Positions 45,297 to 56,340 are shown, numbered from the stretch's first letter. The stretch: DNA of 64,000 nucleotides from Thereva unica (GCA_949987705.1 OX465286.1:12629092-12693091); one strand, 5' to 3'. Numbers and translations: made by a program. Notes: generated by a model not told the origin, from the sequence alone.

Positions 45297-46390
45297 TTTG
45301 TTCATTTTTAACTGATTGATAAGAAAAGAATTCGCGTGCATTATAATTTTATTAATGCAATTAATGCAATATGGGGTATCGTTATCTCACAAAGTCCATA
45401 TTAGCAAGAAAGTTGCATTGTGTCGCTATCACAACACACCAACTACACTATTCCAGAGGTCAAATCAGTTGCTGCATATTGTGCATATTAATAAAAACAA
45501 AATTTAATAAAAAGCATGTGTGCTCTCCTCTCAAAGTCAAGTTCATTGCACACAGATCCCCTTGAAAAAATTTTATTATTATTTTTTGTGAGCAGCAGCA
45601 AAAACCAAGTAAAGTAGAAAAAATGAAAGTCTTTCTTCTTAATGAATCGCAGATAAGAAAGTAAATTTTGCTTGCTGTGTTAAATCAATTGGATAAATAT
45701 CTTCGTAGTCTTCTTTTTTTTTTTTTTATTTTTTTAGAGGAGAAATATTTGAGAAAGAAGCTATAACGAATTCTTGCTCTGCTGAAGATGCTTGCATGAT
45801 GCCACACAGTAATTGCCGGCAAGTAATGCGCTGCACCAGAAAGTCATATCGTCTTTAAAAGCAAGCTGCATTGTAGAGGAGAGGATTCCTAGAGAAAAAC
45901 AAAAACGTCTTGAAAAACATGTGAAGAAATCAAATTTGTATTTTTATTGCTTCTTTTTGGAGTATTTAAAGCACACACGGTTTTGATGAGCTATTTTCAC
46001 TTTTTATTGCTGCCTGTTTTTTTTTATTATTGTTTGATATTTAGCAAGCAAGCATTTTTTATTAATTAAATTGTTATTCGATTTTTAGTTCTGTTGGTAA
46101 CGGCATTCCAGAGATTCTAGATATGTTATCTAATATAATAAACTCTGGCTGCCGTTGAGAGTGCCTGAAGTATACCTCAACTTTTAGCTTTAAATCTCAG
46201 AAGAAACTCTTTGTCCTATCGTTGGTTAGGTTAGGTTGAAATGGCTCAGTGGCGAACTAAGGGTGGGGCGGAAGGCACGCCCCGGGCTTCTAGTTCTTGG
46301 GGGCCTCCAAATGTCTACGAGCTCCCTTGATCTAATCCTAAACAAGGCTTTAAAATATGGTGGGCATAATTATGGCTATTAAAACAAGTG
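45297..46390. other. AT-rich intergenic DNA; solo hAT-like terminus at 46248
   Basis: No gene was recognised. 45297-45362 repeats sequence at 30117-30190. At 46248 CAGTGGCGAACTAAGGGTGG and GCACGCCCCGGGC resemble a hAT-type terminus; the matching end was not found. A T-rich tract lies at 45714-45736. Confidence 0.45.
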
Positions 46391-46865
46391 GGGGCCTCGG
46401 TAGTCTAGGGGTAAGGCGCCTGACTGCTATCCCAGAGGTCCCGGGTTCGAATCCCGGCCAGCCTCACGGTCCTTCGCCTTTTCCACTTTCCCACCCACAT
46501 AACTTTCCTTCTTTCTTATCCCTCTTTACATTCCTGATTCCTCCTGTCATTAGCCTTCGCTAGTCCTTCCCCGCTCCACCAAGCGCATGTCATCGGTTGG
46601 CTGATGGGATTCAACTCGTTTCAGGAGGCATAACACTCCAGCTAGTTGTTCTCGATGCCCCGATGCCAGAGTCGCGAAATGGTTGGAAGTAGGTGGAATA
46701 AAAATATCGCGGCTAGATTGTGGCAGCTCCTTCCTACTTCTATCCCTTTCTACTCTCTATCTTCCGGCTAGAGCTGCTGTTCGACATTGTATACGAAAAA
46801 AATAGATTGTCGAACAGTACAAAGGGGCTTTCCCTAAACCTCTGGTCTATCACATAAAAAAAAAA
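46391..46865 (+). mobile_element. tRNA-derived SINE, copy 2 (best preserved)
   Basis: Plus strand, about 475 bp. The tRNA-like head is GGGGCCTCGGTAGTCTAGGG (A box region), with GGTTCGAATCC (B box) at about 46444-46454. The body contains TCAGGAGGCATAACACTCCA at about 46622. The tail is CTATCACAT plus A10. The tail matches the 3' end of LINE family 1, pointing to that LINE as the source of its reverse transcriptase. Confidence 0.88.
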
Positions 46866-46879
46866 TAATCCCGTTAACC

Positions 46880-48489
46880 AGCGAGCAAAGGCAGTACCAA
46901 ACTAGCAGGTGAACAAGGTGAAGACCAGACCTAAGCGGAACTTTGGCGCCCTATCATTAACCTTATTCTACTTAGGGCCAGGCAGTGACAGAGGAGATGT
47001 AGTACACTTTCCGCCTCGTCCAGATTCTTACAGCTTCTGCAGAAATAGTAGGTCTCAAGGCCTAAGCGGGTCGCATGCGTCCCTATCAGACAGTGTCCGG
47101 TCAGCACTCCCACTATAACTGAGAGGTCTTGTCTCCCGAGGCTCAGTAGTGAGGTGTGGAGCAAAGTGCTCCTGTTATGCATATCTCCGCACATCTTTGT
47201 GCTTTCTGTAATTTGTTTAGCCCGGTGGATTTACTCAGGGTTGGCCACTATACTGAAACCCCGTAAAGGAGAATTGGGCGGACGATAGCTGTGTAGATCC
47301 ATCGCACTATGTTAGGGGTTAGGGGATAAATTTTTTGCAAGCGAAAAGCGGTATGTTCGTTTTCTGAATGCGCTCTTCTCTGTGTTTTCATTCCAGAGGA
47401 GTTTCTTGTCCAGAATTACTCCCAGGTATTTGGCACTGTTCCTAATTTTGAGTTTAACATTGTTAAGCCGGGGGGGTGTTAATGGAGGGATCTTATACCT
47501 CCTTGTGAAGAGGACCAGCTCCGTTTTTACTGGGTTAACGCTGACTCCGCGGGTAGCAGTCCAGCTTGAGGGGGTTTGTAACGCCACCTCCATGAGATCA
47601 CAGAGGACTTGAAGAAATTTTCCTTTTTTGATGATAACAACGTCATCCGGGTACGCCAGGACGTAACGCCCATCTGCCTGCATGCGTCGCAACAGCTGGT
47701 TCATATGTAGTTACGACCCATAGCAGGGGGAAAAGTACACCTCCTTGCGGAGTGCCTCTATCTGCGGCCTTTCGGACCAAGTTGTCGCCCAATATCGAGC
47801 TCACCATTATACCTGTAAGCACCAACGATGTCACAATCACATGTTCTCTCAAAGCCAGGGTACTGGCGTCCGGCAATACATTGTTAAATGCTCCTTCTAT
47901 GTCAAGAAATGCTACTAATGTATACTCCTTGACCTCGAGGGATTTTTCAATGGTTGAGACCAGTGAGTGAAGAGCAGTATCAGTAGATTTGCCCTTTGTA
48001 TAGGTGTGTTGTGCGCCAGAAAGTTCCGAGGTTAGTATGGTCTGCCTCAGATATATTTCGATTAGCCTTTCTAGAGTCTTTAATAGAAAGGATGATAGGC
48101 TGATTGCCCTGAAATCTTTGGGTGTTGCGTGGGAGGCCTTTTCTGCCTTAGGTATAAAAACTACTTTAACCTCTTTCCAACTAGAGGGGATGCAGTTATT
48201 TTGAAGGCACCCAGTAAACATGGCCTGCAACCAGGGCATGATGTAACTATGGGTGCGATACAGTTGTGCTGGCACTATGCCGTCAGGGCCTGGTGATTTA
48301 TAGGGCTGGAAGGTGTTTGCAGCCCATTTAATTTTTGCTCTACTTATGATAGATTTGATCAGCTGTGGTGAGGCTGAAGGGTTTATCGTGATAGCTGTCT
48401 CAACCGTAGTACTACTCGGGAATGGGTGTCCATAAGTGGTTTCAGGGATTCTGTGCTTGATTCAGTCCAATCGCCGTTTTCTTTGCGTA
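46880..48489 (-). pseudogene. LINE family 7 (EN-RT-RNase H type), RT part, RNase H deleted
   Basis: The minus strand encodes IPSSWKEVKVVFIPKAEKAS, FRAISLSSFLLKTLERLIEI, KGKSTDTALHSLVSTIEK, VAFLDIEGAFNNV (motif A), RGTPQGGVLFPLLW, YPDDVVIIKKGKF (YADD changed to YPDD) and YLGVILDKKLLWN. After NIVRWIYTAIVRPILLYGVS the RNase H is missing and the Cys-rich C-terminus follows (VLTGHCLIGTHA, FCRSCKNLDEAESVLHLLCH). Several frames are used. The upstream part continues at 52215-52430 on the far side of the inserted family 8 LINE. Confidence 0.8.
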
Positions 48490-51400
48490 TATATATATAG
48501 ATTTTCGAGGGATACCGAATCAGACCACTATTTGCGGGTCCCTTTTCGTCCCTCTGCCTAGAGTCATCTTATTGGGGTTGCAGTGGGTTGTCCCATTGCT
48601 CCCTTACTTCGACTCCCCTAGTTATCGCAAGCAGCTGATTGAAGGGAGTCTGCCTCATGTCCTCCATCCAATGGAGTCCAGTTATGGCAGCCCTTTTCCT
48701 CGCCACCGCCGGACAGTGACACACTATGTGTGTGGCCGTCTCAGGTTCCTCCAGGCACATCCGACAGGTGTCATCCTCCAGAATTCCCATTCTTTTTAGG
48801 TGATACCTGAAACATCCGTGTCCTGTAATCAGTGCCACCAACCATCTGAGGGTTCTCCTTTGCATATGCAGGATCCTTCTTCTGGCTGCGGTAATCGGCA
48901 ACGTAAGCACCATCTTAGCCTGCCTACACGTGGTTATAGCGTCCCACCGTCTCCGGTGTTCCTCAGCGACCCATTTCTCGATGCAGTTCCTCACCAACCC
49001 TCTGCCAATGGCAGAGTATGGCTCCGGTCCCCAGAATTCCGAGGTTGACCCCTGTTTTGCCAGGTTGTCAGCCTTTTCGTTCCCATCGATACCTGTATGT
49101 CCTCTAACCCAAGCTAGCGTCACGTTATTTTGTTTCGCACACCTGTTCAGTTTTTGGACACATTCCAGCGCCAGAGACGCATTAATCTCTGTCTGATTCA
49201 TGCGCTTAATCACAGCCTGATTGTCCAGTGCTATAAGGATACTTCTTCCCTGCACCTGACCCTCACTTATGTGATCCAGCGCGTGCAGCAGAGCAAGCAT
49301 TTCCGCCTGGTAGACTGAGGTGTAATTCCCCAAAGCCAGAGAGCAGGTCAGATTTAAGTCCTCCGAGAAGACTCCCGCACCTGCTCTGCCGTCAATCTTG
49401 GATCCGTCCGTGAAGATATATATGTCTTCCGGTCTCCCTTCGGGGAGCGTTCCGTTCCCTATGAGGGTTTTATGATACCTTTCGGTCACCCTCATTTTTG
49501 TGATCCCTTCCATGGGCATCATGAGCTCCCTAATCCCTTTAATGCGATCCAGGATCTTCATGTGCCCATATAAGGTTCCTGACGCCTGCCATGCGGCATC
49601 ACGTCTCATCCGAATCGCTGAGGCTGCCGCAGTCTTCATCACCTGGAGATCTAACGGCAGCAGACCTAACAGCGCCTCCAATGCCGCGGCGGGTGTGGTG
49701 CGGAAAGCACCGCTCACACCTACGCAGGCCATTCTTTGCACCTTGTCCAAATGCCTCTTGACGGTTTTCTGTGTGGCTTTAGTCCACCAGACCACCGAGG
49801 CATAAGTTATGATGGGTCTCACCATCATGGTATATGTCCAGTATGCTAACCTTGGTGAGATACCCCACCTTAGTCCACATACTCTTCTGCACTGATGAAG
49901 CACCCTTGTCGCCTTCTTAATCTTCTCTTCAACGTGGTATTTCCAGGTTAGTCGCGAGTCCAAGTATACACCCAGATACTTGACCATCCCAGACACCTTG
50001 ATCCTCGATCCAAAAAGCATGAGGGGCTGAAAATCCAGATCTTTAATCTTCCTAGTGAAGATTATCGCGTCTGTCTTATTGGCATTTATGGTGAGGCCCT
50101 GTTCCGTACACCACTGCTCAACCACTTGGAGTGCATTCCTCATGATATCTGCCGTAGTGCTCATAAACTTGCCACGTGCCACAATCGCTACATCATCTGC
50201 ATACCCAACGGTATGCACGCCCATTACCTCTAGCCGCCTGAGCAGAGTGTCCACAGTGATGTTCCACAGGAGGGGCGATAGGACCCCGCCCTGTGGGCAT
50301 CCCTTGCTGACCCTCCCTCGAAGCCGCGAGTCTCCTGTCTGAATCCTTACCGCTCTGTTTTTCAGCATGCTGTCCACCCACCTTACAATCATGGGGCTGA
50401 CCTCGCGCCTCACCAGAGCGTCTTTGAGTTTGTTGAACTGTATCTTGTCGAAGGCGCCTTCGATGTCCATAATAACGGCCATCGCTATGCCTCCGGTATA
50501 CAGTTCCCCCTCGGCTACTCGCACCAGTTGGTGAAGTGCCGTTTCTGTAGATCTGCCAGCCTGGTAAGCGTGCTGGCTTCTACTTAAAGGGTGCCTCCTT
50601 AGCATAGTACTCTCCAGGTGGTCTGCCACCACTCTTTCCATTGTTTTCAACAGAAAGGATGTTAGGCTGACTGGCCTGGAGGACTTCGCCTCGGTGTAGT
50701 CCTTCTTGCCTGGCTTAGGGAGAAATACCACTTTGGTTTCCCTCCACACCGCCGGAATGTATCCTGTTGCTAGACAGGTAACGAATATTCCCCTAAGCCT
50801 GGGTGCAATGATATCTTTGCCCCATTGAAGCAGCGCAGGGAATATTCCGTCACGCCCCGATGTCTTGAAGGGAGAGAATGTGTCTATTGCACGTCTCACC
50901 CCTTCCTCCGTCACCACCCCGTTAGCCTCCTCTCGGTTCATCCTTGTAGCCATTCTGTTACGAATAGTCCAAGATTTACCCGAGATATAGCTGCCAGGAA
51001 AGTGAACTTCCATCAGGATCTTGTTGGTTTCCTCCAGCGTCTCCGTCATCCTCCCCGACGGGTCACGAACGAGTCCGACTTTGGAGACCGGGTCCCTGGA
51101 GATCATTTTCTGAAGTCTGCTGGCCTCAGATATGCTCTCCATGCTCGAGCAGAAATCCCTCCACGACTCCCTTTTCCGTCGTCGCAGAGTTTGTTTCATT
51201 TCTCTTTTCTTGGCTTTGTAATTCTCCCAGGCAACCGGGTCATTGCACCTCATCGCTTGGTTGAAAGCCCTTCTGACCTCTTTCTTCAGTTTCTCCAGCT
51301 CCCTACACCACCAGGGTGTGGGATCATGGTCATCCACTGACGTAAGAGGACACGCCACTCGAAAAGCGTTCTCTATCGCTGTCTGCAGGACATGCAACTG

Positions 51401-52214
51401 AGACTCTGCTTCTCTTGTGGTTTTCGGTGCCCTTGGCACGCGCTCCCCGAGATTCCTGCGCAACATTTCAATATATCTAGACGTGTCCGTGTTGCGGGGA
51501 ATTCTCGTTGTTCTAATTCCGTCTCCCCTGCCCGGGGTTCCGTACTCTATCTCAAATGAAATGGCTCTGTGATCTGACATAGTCGTCCGATCCATCACCT
51601 CCCAGTTGGTCAATCTTGTCAACATCCGGTTGCTGCATAGAGTTATATCTATGACTTCCCTTCGTCTAGCATCGACGAAGGTTGGTTCTACCCCTCTATT
51701 TGCAATAACTAGATTGTTGCATTCCACAAATTCGAGCAAAGCCTCTCCTCTATGGTTGTCGTTGGTGCTTCCCCACACCGTGTTGTGTGCATTTGCGTCG
51801 CAACCAACTATTAACCCTGTGCCTTTTTCGCCACAGGTAATAACCAGAATTTCCAACTCCCTGGTGGGCGGAGGATCTGGCGAATCGTACGGAAGGTAGG
51901 CTGAGGCTAGAATGAAAGCCCCACTTCCAGTACCTACGCGTACTGCTGTGAGATCTGGTGTGCACAAGTGCGGCAGTAAAACCGCCTGCACTCCGTGTTT
52001 CACCAGTACACACGTCCTCACTCTTTCATTCGCATTGGGAACGTACAGAGTGTCAAAGCTCCCAGATAGTCCCCTAATCCTACCGTTGTAGATCCAGGGT
52101 TCCTGTATGAGAGCAATATCCAGCTTCATCTCACCGAAGCCTCGCGTCATCATTGCTGATGCTGCTCTGCTATGGTGTAGATTCAACTGGCAAACCTTTA
52201 ATTGCCGGAACTGC
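48490..52214 (-). mobile_element. LINE family 8, inserted in family 7 with 12-bp TSD
   Basis: TTTCTTTGCGTA flanks both sides (48478-48489 and 52215-52226). The 3' end is a (TA)n tail at the left edge (TATATATATA). It is 5' truncated about 30 bp before the conserved start of the endonuclease. Removing it and one TSD restores the family 7 frame from LRKE to NGDWTESS. Confidence 0.92.
48569..52213 (-). CDS. LINE family 8 ORF2: uninterrupted endonuclease-RT-RNase H, more than 1,205 codons
   Basis: The frame runs from the truncation point (RQLKVCQLNLHHSRAAS) to TAA at 48569-48571 without a lesion. Endonuclease: DIALIQEPWIYNGRIRG, GLIVGCDANAHNTVWGS, RTTMSDHRAISFE. RT: SGRDGIFPALLQWGK, RPVSLTSFLLKTMERVV, AGRSTETALHQLV, AVIMDIEGAFDKIQF, GCPQGGVLSPLLWNITVDTL, VGYADDVAIVARGKF. 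RNase H: IFTDGSKIDGRAGAGV, VYQAEMLALLHALDH, IALDNQAVIKRMN, WVRGHTGIDGNEKADNLAK. C-terminus: CRMCLEEPETATHIVCHCPA. All catalytic motifs are present; only the natural start codon is missing. LOA/R1-like group. Confidence 0.95.
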   Translation of the reverse strand, partial: QFRQLKVCQLNLHHSRAASAMMTRGFGEMKLDIALIQEPWIYNGRIRGLSGSFDTLYVPNANERVRTCVLVKHGVQAVLLPHLCTPDLTAVRVGTGSGAFILASAYLPYDSPDPPPTRELEILVITCGEKGTGLIVGCDANAHNTVWGSTNDNHRGEALLEFVECNNLVIANRGVEPTFVDARRREVIDITLCSNRMLTRLTNWEVMDRTTMSDHRAISFEIEYGTPGRGDGIRTTRIPRNTDTSRYIEMLRRNLGERVPRAPKTTREAESQLHVLQTAIENAFRVACPLTSVDDHDPTPWWCRELEKLKKEVRRAFNQAMRCNDPVAWENYKAKKREMKQTLRRRKRESWRDFCSSMESISEASRLQKMISRDPVSKVGLVRDPSGRMTETLEETNKILMEVHFPGSYISGKSWTIRNRMATRMNREEANGVVTEEGVRRAIDTFSPFKTSGRDGIFPALLQWGKDIIAPRLRGIFVTCLATGYIPAVWRETKVVFLPKPGKKDYTEAKSSRPVSLTSFLLKTMERVVADHLESTMLRRHPLSRSQHAYQAGRSTETALHQLVRVAEGELYTGGIAMAVIMDIEGAFDKIQFNKLKDALVRREVSPMIVRWVDSMLKNRAVRIQTGDSRLRGRVSKGCPQGGVLSPLLWNITVDTLLRRLEVMGVHTVGYADDVAIVARGKFMSTTADIMRNALQVVEQWCTEQGLTINANKTDAIIFTRKIKDLDFQPLMLFGSRIKVSGMVKYLGVYLDSRLTWKYHVEEKIKKATRVLHQCRRVCGLRWGISPRLAYWTYTMMVRPIITYASVVWWTKATQKTVKRHLDKVQRMACVGVSGAFRTTPAAALEALLGLLPLDLQVMKTAAASAIRMRRDAAWQASGTLYGHMKILDRIKGIRELMMPMEGITKMRVTERYHKTLIGNGTLPEGRPEDIYIFTDGSKIDGRAGAGVFSEDLNLTCSLALGNYTSVYQAEMLALLHALDHISEGQVQGRSILIALDNQAVIKRMNQTEINASLALECVQKLNRCAKQNNVTLAWVRGHTGIDGNEKADNLAKQGSTSEFWGPEPYSAIGRGLVRNCIEKWVAEEHRRRWDAITTCRQAKMVLTLPITAARRRILHMQRRTLRWLVALITGHGCFRYHLKRMGILEDDTCRMCLEEPETATHIVCHCPAVARKRAAITGLHWMEDMRQTPFNQLLAITRGVEVREQWDNPLQPQ

Positions 52215-52430
52215 TTTCTTTGCGTAAATAGCTAAGCATTTTTGGCGCTTTAGTTAATATTTTACGCAGCCTTGAGGTTTCCAAGATGAACTCTATATTG
52301 CTGCAAAAGGTAGTCCAGGTGGTACGTATGGCCTTCCTTATTGCCATTTGGATCTATTCAGCTCTATTCGACTTATAGCAGCCCCAGGAGGTTGCGCTGT
52401 TACTGCGTCTAGCTGAATTAAATTCCTTTC
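52215..52430 (-). mobile_element. LINE family 7: EN-RT linker part
   Basis: The minus strand encodes ARRSNSATSWGCYKSNRAE, then IQMAIRKAIRTTWTTFCSNI and SRLRKILTKAPKMLSYLRKE, the linker typical of this LINE group (compare RRSKRIAWRKHCESI and SRLQKMI in the intact relatives). One stop (TAG) lies between NRAE and IQM. The 5' border with the Jockey-like LINE is near 52430. Confidence 0.65.
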
Positions 52431-53750
52431 TGCGGTTTACAGGTTCAAATCTGCCGTAATTCATGTTAGAAGAGTTGACTTGCAAAAGAGGTGGTCCTCT
52501 CAGGTTATAACGACTCTCTCTAAAACGACGCACGGCGACCTAGAAAATCTGAGTCGACCTTTCCATTAAGTAGCTGATGAACAAATGCAACATCGGTCAC
52601 CTCACGACGCTTGTGAAGAGAGCTTAAGTTGAGTAACTTAAGCCGGGATTCATATGATGGGAGAACTATTGGGTTTTCCCAAGGAAGAGGATTCAGTGCG
52701 AATCGAACGAACCTTCGTTGAACCGATTCAATAGCTCTAACATGCGAATTGTAATGAGGAGACCAAACCTGGGACGCATATTCGAGTAATGGTCTGACAA
52801 GAGAAATGTAAAGGTGTTTAGTGATCAAGGGGTTATTAAATTCTTTGGACCACCTTTTTATAAAACCCAGGACTAAACTACCTCTGGAAGAGATATAGTT
52901 GATGTGAGTGGAAAACTTCAGCTTACTATCAAATCTTATCCCGGGATCTTTAACAAAATTAACACGTGAGATACCCTCATTAGAAATGGTGTAGTTGAAA
53001 ATTATAGGACCACATCTCCTACTAAAAGTCATGACTTCACATTTACTAATATTAAGAACCAGGTTGTTGTTAGCACACCAAGAGTAAAAGGTGTCACGGT
53101 CAACTTGCAAAAGTTTGCAATCCTCAAACAATACTCTTTATGTGACGGTACAATTTGATGTCATCAACGTAAATCAATATTCTACAGTGTCTTAGCAAGG
53201 GAGCAATGTCATCAATAGAAAGAATAAAAAGGATAGTGCCAAGATGACTGCCTTGAGGGACACCGGATGACGCCTCAATGGTCGCAGATTTGGATCCACG
53301 GAAAAGGACTTAGTAGGTCCTGCCAGCTAAGTAGGACTGGAACCATACTAGAAGGGCTTGCGGAAACTTTCTTAATTTCAGAATTACAATGGAATGGGAG
53401 AGCTTGTCGAATGCCTTACTAAAATCAGTGTAAACACAATCACTTTGACAACCAGAAATGAAGCCCTTGACGGGATGAGAGGTGAACTGGTGGTAGCGGA
53501 ACGAGCTGCAAGAAAACCATGTTGATTCGTTGAGACCAGCCTCTTGCAGATAGGAATGGTTGCAGAATAGATAATTGATTCAAAAAGTTTTGGAATAACA
53601 GACAACTTCGCAACTGGTCTATAATTCGATATTTCGTTCTTGCTACCACTTTTGTGGATAGGAATTATGAACGAATTCTTCCAAAGAGTGGGGAAGTACA
53701 ATTTATCCAGGGATTTTAGAAAAAGAATTTTCAGTGGAGACTGGAGACAC
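52431..53750 (-). pseudogene. Jockey-like LINE reverse transcriptase, frameshifted
   Basis: The minus strand encodes LYFPTLWKNSFIIPIHKSGS, NYRPVAKLSVIPKLFESII, QHGFLAARSATTS, then in other frames FSKAFDKLSHSIVILKL, SSGVPQGSHLGTILFI and YVDDIKLYRHIKSI (YVDD at the catalytic site). The frame 52520-53131 gives WCANNNLVLNISKCEVMTFS, SLVRPLLEYASQVWSPHYN and RRFVRFAL. The last part ends YNLRGPPLLQVNSSNMNYGR. The N-terminal part lies at 56106-56340 beyond the inserted hAT-like element. Confidence 0.85.
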
Positions 53751-56105
53751 CAGTGGTGTAGCGTGGGGGGTGCCGAGGGGGCCATCGCCCCGGGCGGCGT
53801 AGATGTTGGGGGCGGCGGCCAAACTGGATCGAGCTAGAGATGCTGCTGGTAACATCAGGCCCTAACCATTGCCACATCCAGCACGATGTCCTGGCTGATG
53901 GTGTCTATAGGCCAAACCTAAATGGGAAGGGATGTGAAGTCATGTGAAGTTAGGTACCATTCCATATAAATGTATGAGAGCAAGGACGGCGCTTTCATAA
54001 GTGAAAATGGTGCACTTGCACCGGGCGCAATTTCAGAAATTAAGATTTAAAAAAAATTGAAAAAGTGATCCAATTGTCATATATTACACGAAATGCACCT
54101 TCTGTGCGTTTTACCATTGCCTTCTGCAAGGTGTGGCCAATGCAATTTCATTTAGTTCGCCTGATTTTGTCGTCTTTCCTTTCTTGGCTGGCACGGTGCC
54201 ATAGGTCATGATTTGTAATTCAAATAAGTCGTACTATTATAGATCACTACTTCGGCGAGAAACACCTAGATCGCCTCTGTTCTGAAGTTTTTGAAAGCGG
54301 CTTCTATGTCCAGTAAGGCTGTTAAGTGGACTGCTTTGTTATGCAAGACTCTACCGTAGAAACCAATATATGCAGTGCAGTGACCATCTATTATCCTTCG
54401 AAATATAAAGGATTGGAGAACGACTTCGTTATGGAGATTCCAGTTTGTAGCATTATTAGTGCTGGAAATAGTTAAGGAAGTGCAGCTTACAATGAAAATC
54501 ATCGGAGAGCATTAATCAGCATTAGCGGGAGAGTTTTGTGAATTTAAAGCGTAAGTAAACTCAGCACAAAAGCAAGATCGCGAAGCAAATCCTGATTGGA
54601 CAAAGGCAAGGGCGCGCTTTCATAGGTGCAACTGGTATATTTGTACTGGGCGCAATTGGACAGGGCGCAATTTCAAAAAAGTGAAAAAATAATTCCGTGC
54701 CTTCATTTAAAATGAGTGTTTGTGTCTTCTTTCATTTTCCTTTACTGCCATCAAAAAATGAACAAAAATGAAGGGGGCGCAATATGTATATGGGCGCAAT
54801 ATGTATATGCACCGGGTGCAAAAAAGCCAAACGCCGGCTTATTATGAGAGTGACCAATATGGATGGTAGTAAGTGGATGTTACATCTACTTCAGTGGAAG
54901 TTACGTCTACTTTACTTCTGCGTTACTTTTCATTTAAGTTTGGTCTTATTTCTGGACTATAAAGTTGATGCATCAAAATTATCCAACCAAACTCTCCTAT
55001 TTGACGGATTATCAAAAAAGCGTACGCCTGTGATGGAAGACAACCCCTTTTCTATTAGTAAATTATTTGGCGTAATTCTTTCGATTATTTGCAGGGCATA
55101 ATTTCTCTAGTTGTCCATATTAGAGTTGAGAATGAAACGTCTTATTAATTGGAAATACAGAATGCAGACAAACAAATCTATTGAAATTTGGACAGGACAA
55201 TGACGGTCGAGTCAGCTAACTGAAAATATAAATGAGCATATTGTATGAGACTCTCAATGCGCATGGAAACAGCGATTTTAAGATTCCCTTCTTTTATGAC
55301 GCGGGCTGTAAATGCTGAAGTTTGAGAAGGGCTCCAACAGCTGCCACATTTATCCTTAAAATCCCCTTTAATAGTATTGGGCTACGATGATGGGAAATAA
55401 AACCTCCAGATATTGGACAGAGAATTGTTTAAGCTTAAGCTCGGTCGTCTACGAGGCTTTCTATCTAAAGACAGACTGAAATAAATTACAGAGAGAAATT
55501 ACTGATTCAAGCTCTCTGGGTTTGTTAAAGTTTATAATTTACGCCAACCTTGAAGCACGGATATAGCCTGCGCCAAAACAATTGGAAATCTCAAAATCGA
55601 TTTTTTTGATGCGCAGTGAAAGCCTCAAATCTTCTCCACGAAAGTAGCTTCGAAAAGAAAAGTGCACCTCGTCATTCCGTTCGTTTAAAACCCCAAATCA
55701 CCCGCTCATTTATATTTTCAATCAAAAATTCAATCCGTCTCACTACGACTCTTGTCCTGGTCAGATGCTATGGTGGAGTGTTGTTCCCGGTAAACGAGTT
55801 TCAAGAGGGAAATTAAAATGCATATGCGCTTGAGTTTTATCCATACACGGAATGTTAATGTATGTGGGAGTTGTCATTGATTCGCCTGCGCGTAAAATTC
55901 CCATTTATTTTGGCGCACACTATACCGAACATTCATTAGTTACATATGATTCATTGCGTTTACATGATGCCTTGAATTCTTGGATTGAAAATTACTTGAA
56001 ATTCAAGTTGGGTTTTGATTCATCGATTAAAAGAATCAATTCGAAAGTAGGGGGCAGCAAATTTATGGTTCGCCCCGGGTGGCACAAATCCACGCTACGC
56101 CACTG
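53751..56105. mobile_element. hAT-like non-autonomous element, CAGTGG(T/C)GTAGCGTGG TIRs, 8-bp TSD
   Basis: The left end CAGTGGTGTAGCGTGG matches the inverse of the right end, CAGTGGCGTAGCGTGG, with one difference. GGAGACAC flanks both sides (53743-53750, 56106-56113). It interrupts the Jockey-like LINE RT. It contains a nested composite element (53981-54842). The rest, about 54850-56060, has short frames with no recognisable transposase. Confidence 0.9.
53981..54842 (-). mobile_element. Composite non-autonomous hAT-like element carrying LINE RT pieces (copy 2)
   Basis: TATGAGAG flanks both sides (53973-53980, 54843-54850). The left end is CAAGGACGGCGCTTTCATAA with GCACTTGCACCGGGCGCAAT inside. 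The right side has the opposite-facing GCACCGGGTGCAAAAAAGCC and CGCCGGCTTAT. Inside, on the minus strand, are TALLDIEAAFKNFRTEAI (RT motif A) near 54255-54330 and an RRxKxNxIGHTLQK-like block near 54120-54190. The inverted terminus at 54605-54680 (AAGGGCGCGCTTTCATAGG) divides it as in copy 1. Confidence 0.75.
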
Positions 56106-56340
56106 GGAGACACAGTGGAGACACAGGACTTAAGAACAGCAGGAGGAATACCGTCGGGGCCAGATGTGAAGACAAATGGAAGATCGTCAATATTTTTCAC
56201 GATGTCGGCACTGGTAATTGAGATAGGTAAAAAATTAGCCTCTCGGTTAGGAATAATATGACGAAAATTATTGTCGTTAGGCTGAAAGTCAGAAGGTGAG
56301 AAAGATTGAAGAAACAATGACAATTTTACAATTTTTTAAT
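56106..56340 (-). pseudogene. Jockey-like LINE RT, N-terminal part
   Basis: The minus strand encodes SITSADIVKNIDDLPFVFTS and GPDGIPPAVLKSCVSTVSPS, the block before the RT piece that resumes at 53742 (LQSPLKILFLKSLDKL). The hAT-like insertion accounts for the gap. A related piece on the plus strand is at 58770-58998. Confidence 0.8.

Noticed and set aside
46391..46465. A tRNA gene on the plus strand
   Set aside because: Same reason: it is the head of SINE copy 2, followed by the SINE body and A-rich tail.
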